A stretch of DNA of 64,000 nt from positions 1 through 64,000 of the forward strand of contig CAZUJU010000002.1 in the NCBI GenBank assembly GCA_964620675.1, given 5' to 3'. A program made the position numbers and the translations under genes. Within the stretch, counting starts at the first letter, position 1, and each line of letters begins with the position of its first letter. Under the pieces are notes generated by a model. The model saw nothing but the letters and a program-made list of their open reading frames with translations. It did not search any database and was not told the origin of the DNA. The DNA comes from CAYSFW01 sp964620675 (GTDB lineage Bacteria; Pseudomonadota; Gammaproteobacteria; UWMA-0217). Shown in pieces: positions 62,920 through 64,000 of the stretch.

Positions 62920-64000
62920 TTAGTGCGATTTCGCGTGGTGCGGATCAACGATCTCATCCGCCAGACTCTCCGGCAACAGTGCGAGCAGTTTCGCGGCGCC
63001 CACCACCAGCAGCAACGCAATCGCAACTCCGCCTATTCCAAGCATTAACTCCCAAACGCTCGGCGCATACTGTGCAACTTCCCCATCCTGAAATATGCTG
63101 CTGACCTCTTTGCCAGGGAACAGGGACAGCGGGAATGCCTGACCGCCAATAATAAAGGTATACATCAGGGCAAAACCGCCAACGATAACCAGTAGTGAGC
63201 TGATACCAAGCCAGAAGCGACTTGGCGCCGTCACCGGCCAGTACAACAGCGCCAGCGGCAGAAGTCCTCCGATCAGCACTTGCCCCAACCAGAAGGTTAA
63301 CGCGTAGACACCGCCGCCATCGCGCCCGAGAAGGGTGAAGGCCACAGCGTCATGATGTTGAGTCGCATACAGATTGGTAAGGAAAAATACCGCTAGGAAA
63401 TACAACACCGCCGCGATAAAGATGCCCTGCAACTTGCGTAAGCGCTCAAGAATAAGACCTCCGAGCGTGCGTCCGCTCCAGTTGTAGGCGGCCATGAGCA
63501 CAAGATTGAATACCGCCAATCCAAACGAAAACGACATGACCACAAACATCGGCGCCATGATTGCCGCGTCGTAAGTTTCGCGCGCGACGAGAAAACCGAA
63601 AATCGACCCTGTACCGGTGGTGAGCACAAGGCGCCAGATGAATGCCGCAAATCCTGCGATTTTCGTGAAGCGGTTCATTTTCCGCTCCATCATCATCCAT
63701 AGATAGATACCGACGACAACGAAGAAGCCGTTATACAAAATGATGTTCCACGCAAAAATCGATTTGAAGTTGTAGTACGTCATCGCAACGATCAAACGAT
63801 CAGGTCGCCCGAGATCGAGCACCAGCACGATCAAGCCGCCCGCCAGCAGTGCGATTGCGGTCCATGCCGACAAGCGCGAAAGCGGTTTATAAACCTCTCT
63901 CCCGAATACCGACGCGATCGAGGCGACGTTCAGCGCCCCCGACGCCGCGACGATTAGAAAAACCGCGAATACGTGCGGCATCCCCCACACGACTTGATTA
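62920..64000 (-). CDS. dsrP: DsrP, NrfD-like quinone-interacting membrane protein (5-prime truncated)
   Basis: The frame runs from a stop at 62920 to the window edge and stays open (NQVVWGMPHVF at the end of the window), so the true start and perhaps 30-50 residues are outside. The visible 360 residues contain about nine to ten transmembrane helices of the NrfD/PsrC type, e.g. FAVFLIVAASGALNVASIA and GLIVLVLDLGRPDRL. DsrP is the membrane subunit that exchanges electrons with the quinone pool in the DsrMKJOP complex. Confidence 0.85.
   Translation of the reverse strand, partial: NQVVWGMPHVFAVFLIVAASGALNVASIASVFGREVYKPLSRLSAWTAIALLAGGLIVLVLDLGRPDRLIVAMTYYNFKSIFAWNIILYNGFFVVVGIYLWMMMERKMNRFTKIAGFAAFIWRLVLTTGTGSIFGFLVARETYDAAIMAPMFVVMSFSFGLAVFNLVLMAAYNWSGRTLGGLILERLRKLQGIFIAAVLYFLAVFFLTNLYATQHHDAVAFTLLGRDGGGVYALTFWLGQVLIGGLLPLALLYWPVTAPSRFWLGISSLLVIVGGFALMYTFIIGGQAFPLSLFPGKEVSSIFQDGEVAQYAPSVWELMLGIGGVAIALLLVVGAAKLLALLPESLADEIVDPHHAKSH

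Noticed and set aside
62627..62923. Possible 98-aa plus-strand gene in the dsr gap
   Set aside because: Arginine-rich composition typical of a non-coding GC-rich frame and it overlaps the dsrP end.

Overview
The window is a 64-kb piece of a GC-rich proteobacterial chromosome with a single 100-N assembly gap at 8093-8192. The right edge carries dsrP, dsrN and dsrR, the end of a dissimilatory sulfite reductase operon of the type used in reverse by sulfur oxidisers. Together with a group 3b NiFe hydrogenase, a SUF-type Fe-S assembly operon, biosynthetic SpeA/SpeE, MetA and YcgL, this suggests a chemolithotrophic sulfur-oxidising gammaproteobacterium. That placement is inference from gene content; no rRNA or tRNA gene is present to confirm it.

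Layout. 1-870: gene-poor, with short direct and inverted repeats. 0.9-5.2 kb: metA behind an unknown P-loop ATPase (minus), then a periplasmic M23 peptidase and an MFS carrier (plus). 5.2-13.3 kb: a complete minus-strand MoxR/Bat operon (moxR, DUF58, DUF4381, batA, batB, batC, batD) with mostly overlapping or close-set genes; batC has a glutamine-rich hexapeptide repeat that broke the assembly. 13.6-15 kb: ppnP, a membrane-anchored unknown and a hydrogenase protease. 15-19.1 kb: hydBGDA genes for an NAD(P)-linked group 3b hydrogenase. 19.4-25.4 kb: a DUF1269 membrane protein, a thioredoxin-like protein, an unknown, then an acrylyl-CoA reductase-like oxidoreductase, YciA thioesterase, long-chain acyl-CoA synthetase and a membrane-anchored disulfide oxidoreductase. 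25.5-32.7 kb: nadA, a coiled-coil unknown, a response regulator with a degenerate GGDEF domain, typA, an RRM protein and a truncated haemoglobin with an FNR-like promoter. 32.8-47.9 kb: a signalling and solute-uptake block containing a DEDDh exonuclease fused to a degenerate sensor kinase, a REC-only regulator, a CbrA-like symporter-kinase, a cNMP/CBS/DUF294 protein, a DUF4212/SSS symporter pair, small membrane proteins, a FixJ-like regulator and a CheB-CheR-PAS-kinase. 48.2-53.4 kb: sufBCD-sufT-sufA-sufE without sufS, with a good sigma70 promoter and an IscR-like operator before sufB. 53.6-57.6 kb: ycgL/speA diverging from speE, then an M48 lipoprotein peptidase. 57.6-64 kb: a 153-bp palindromic element, a rhodanese, a NarX/NarL-like two-component pair, then dsrR, dsrN and the 3-prime part of dsrP.

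How the genes fit together. Sulfur and redox metabolism dominate: Dsr membrane electron transfer (DsrP), siroheme amidation (DsrN), the cysteine-free A-type protein DsrR, a rhodanese, Fe-S assembly by SUF, and hydrogen/NAD(P)H exchange. The NarXL-like pair and rhodanese lie on the same strand just downstream of dsrR and may link redox or electron-acceptor sensing to sulfur oxidation. The most unusual items are the degenerate kinase-exonuclease fusion in an apparent operon with a CbrA-like kinase, the suf operon with its IscR-like site but no sufS or regulator gene, and the NarXL pair in the dsr tail. I found no CRISPR array, prophage, intact insertion sequence or RNA gene.
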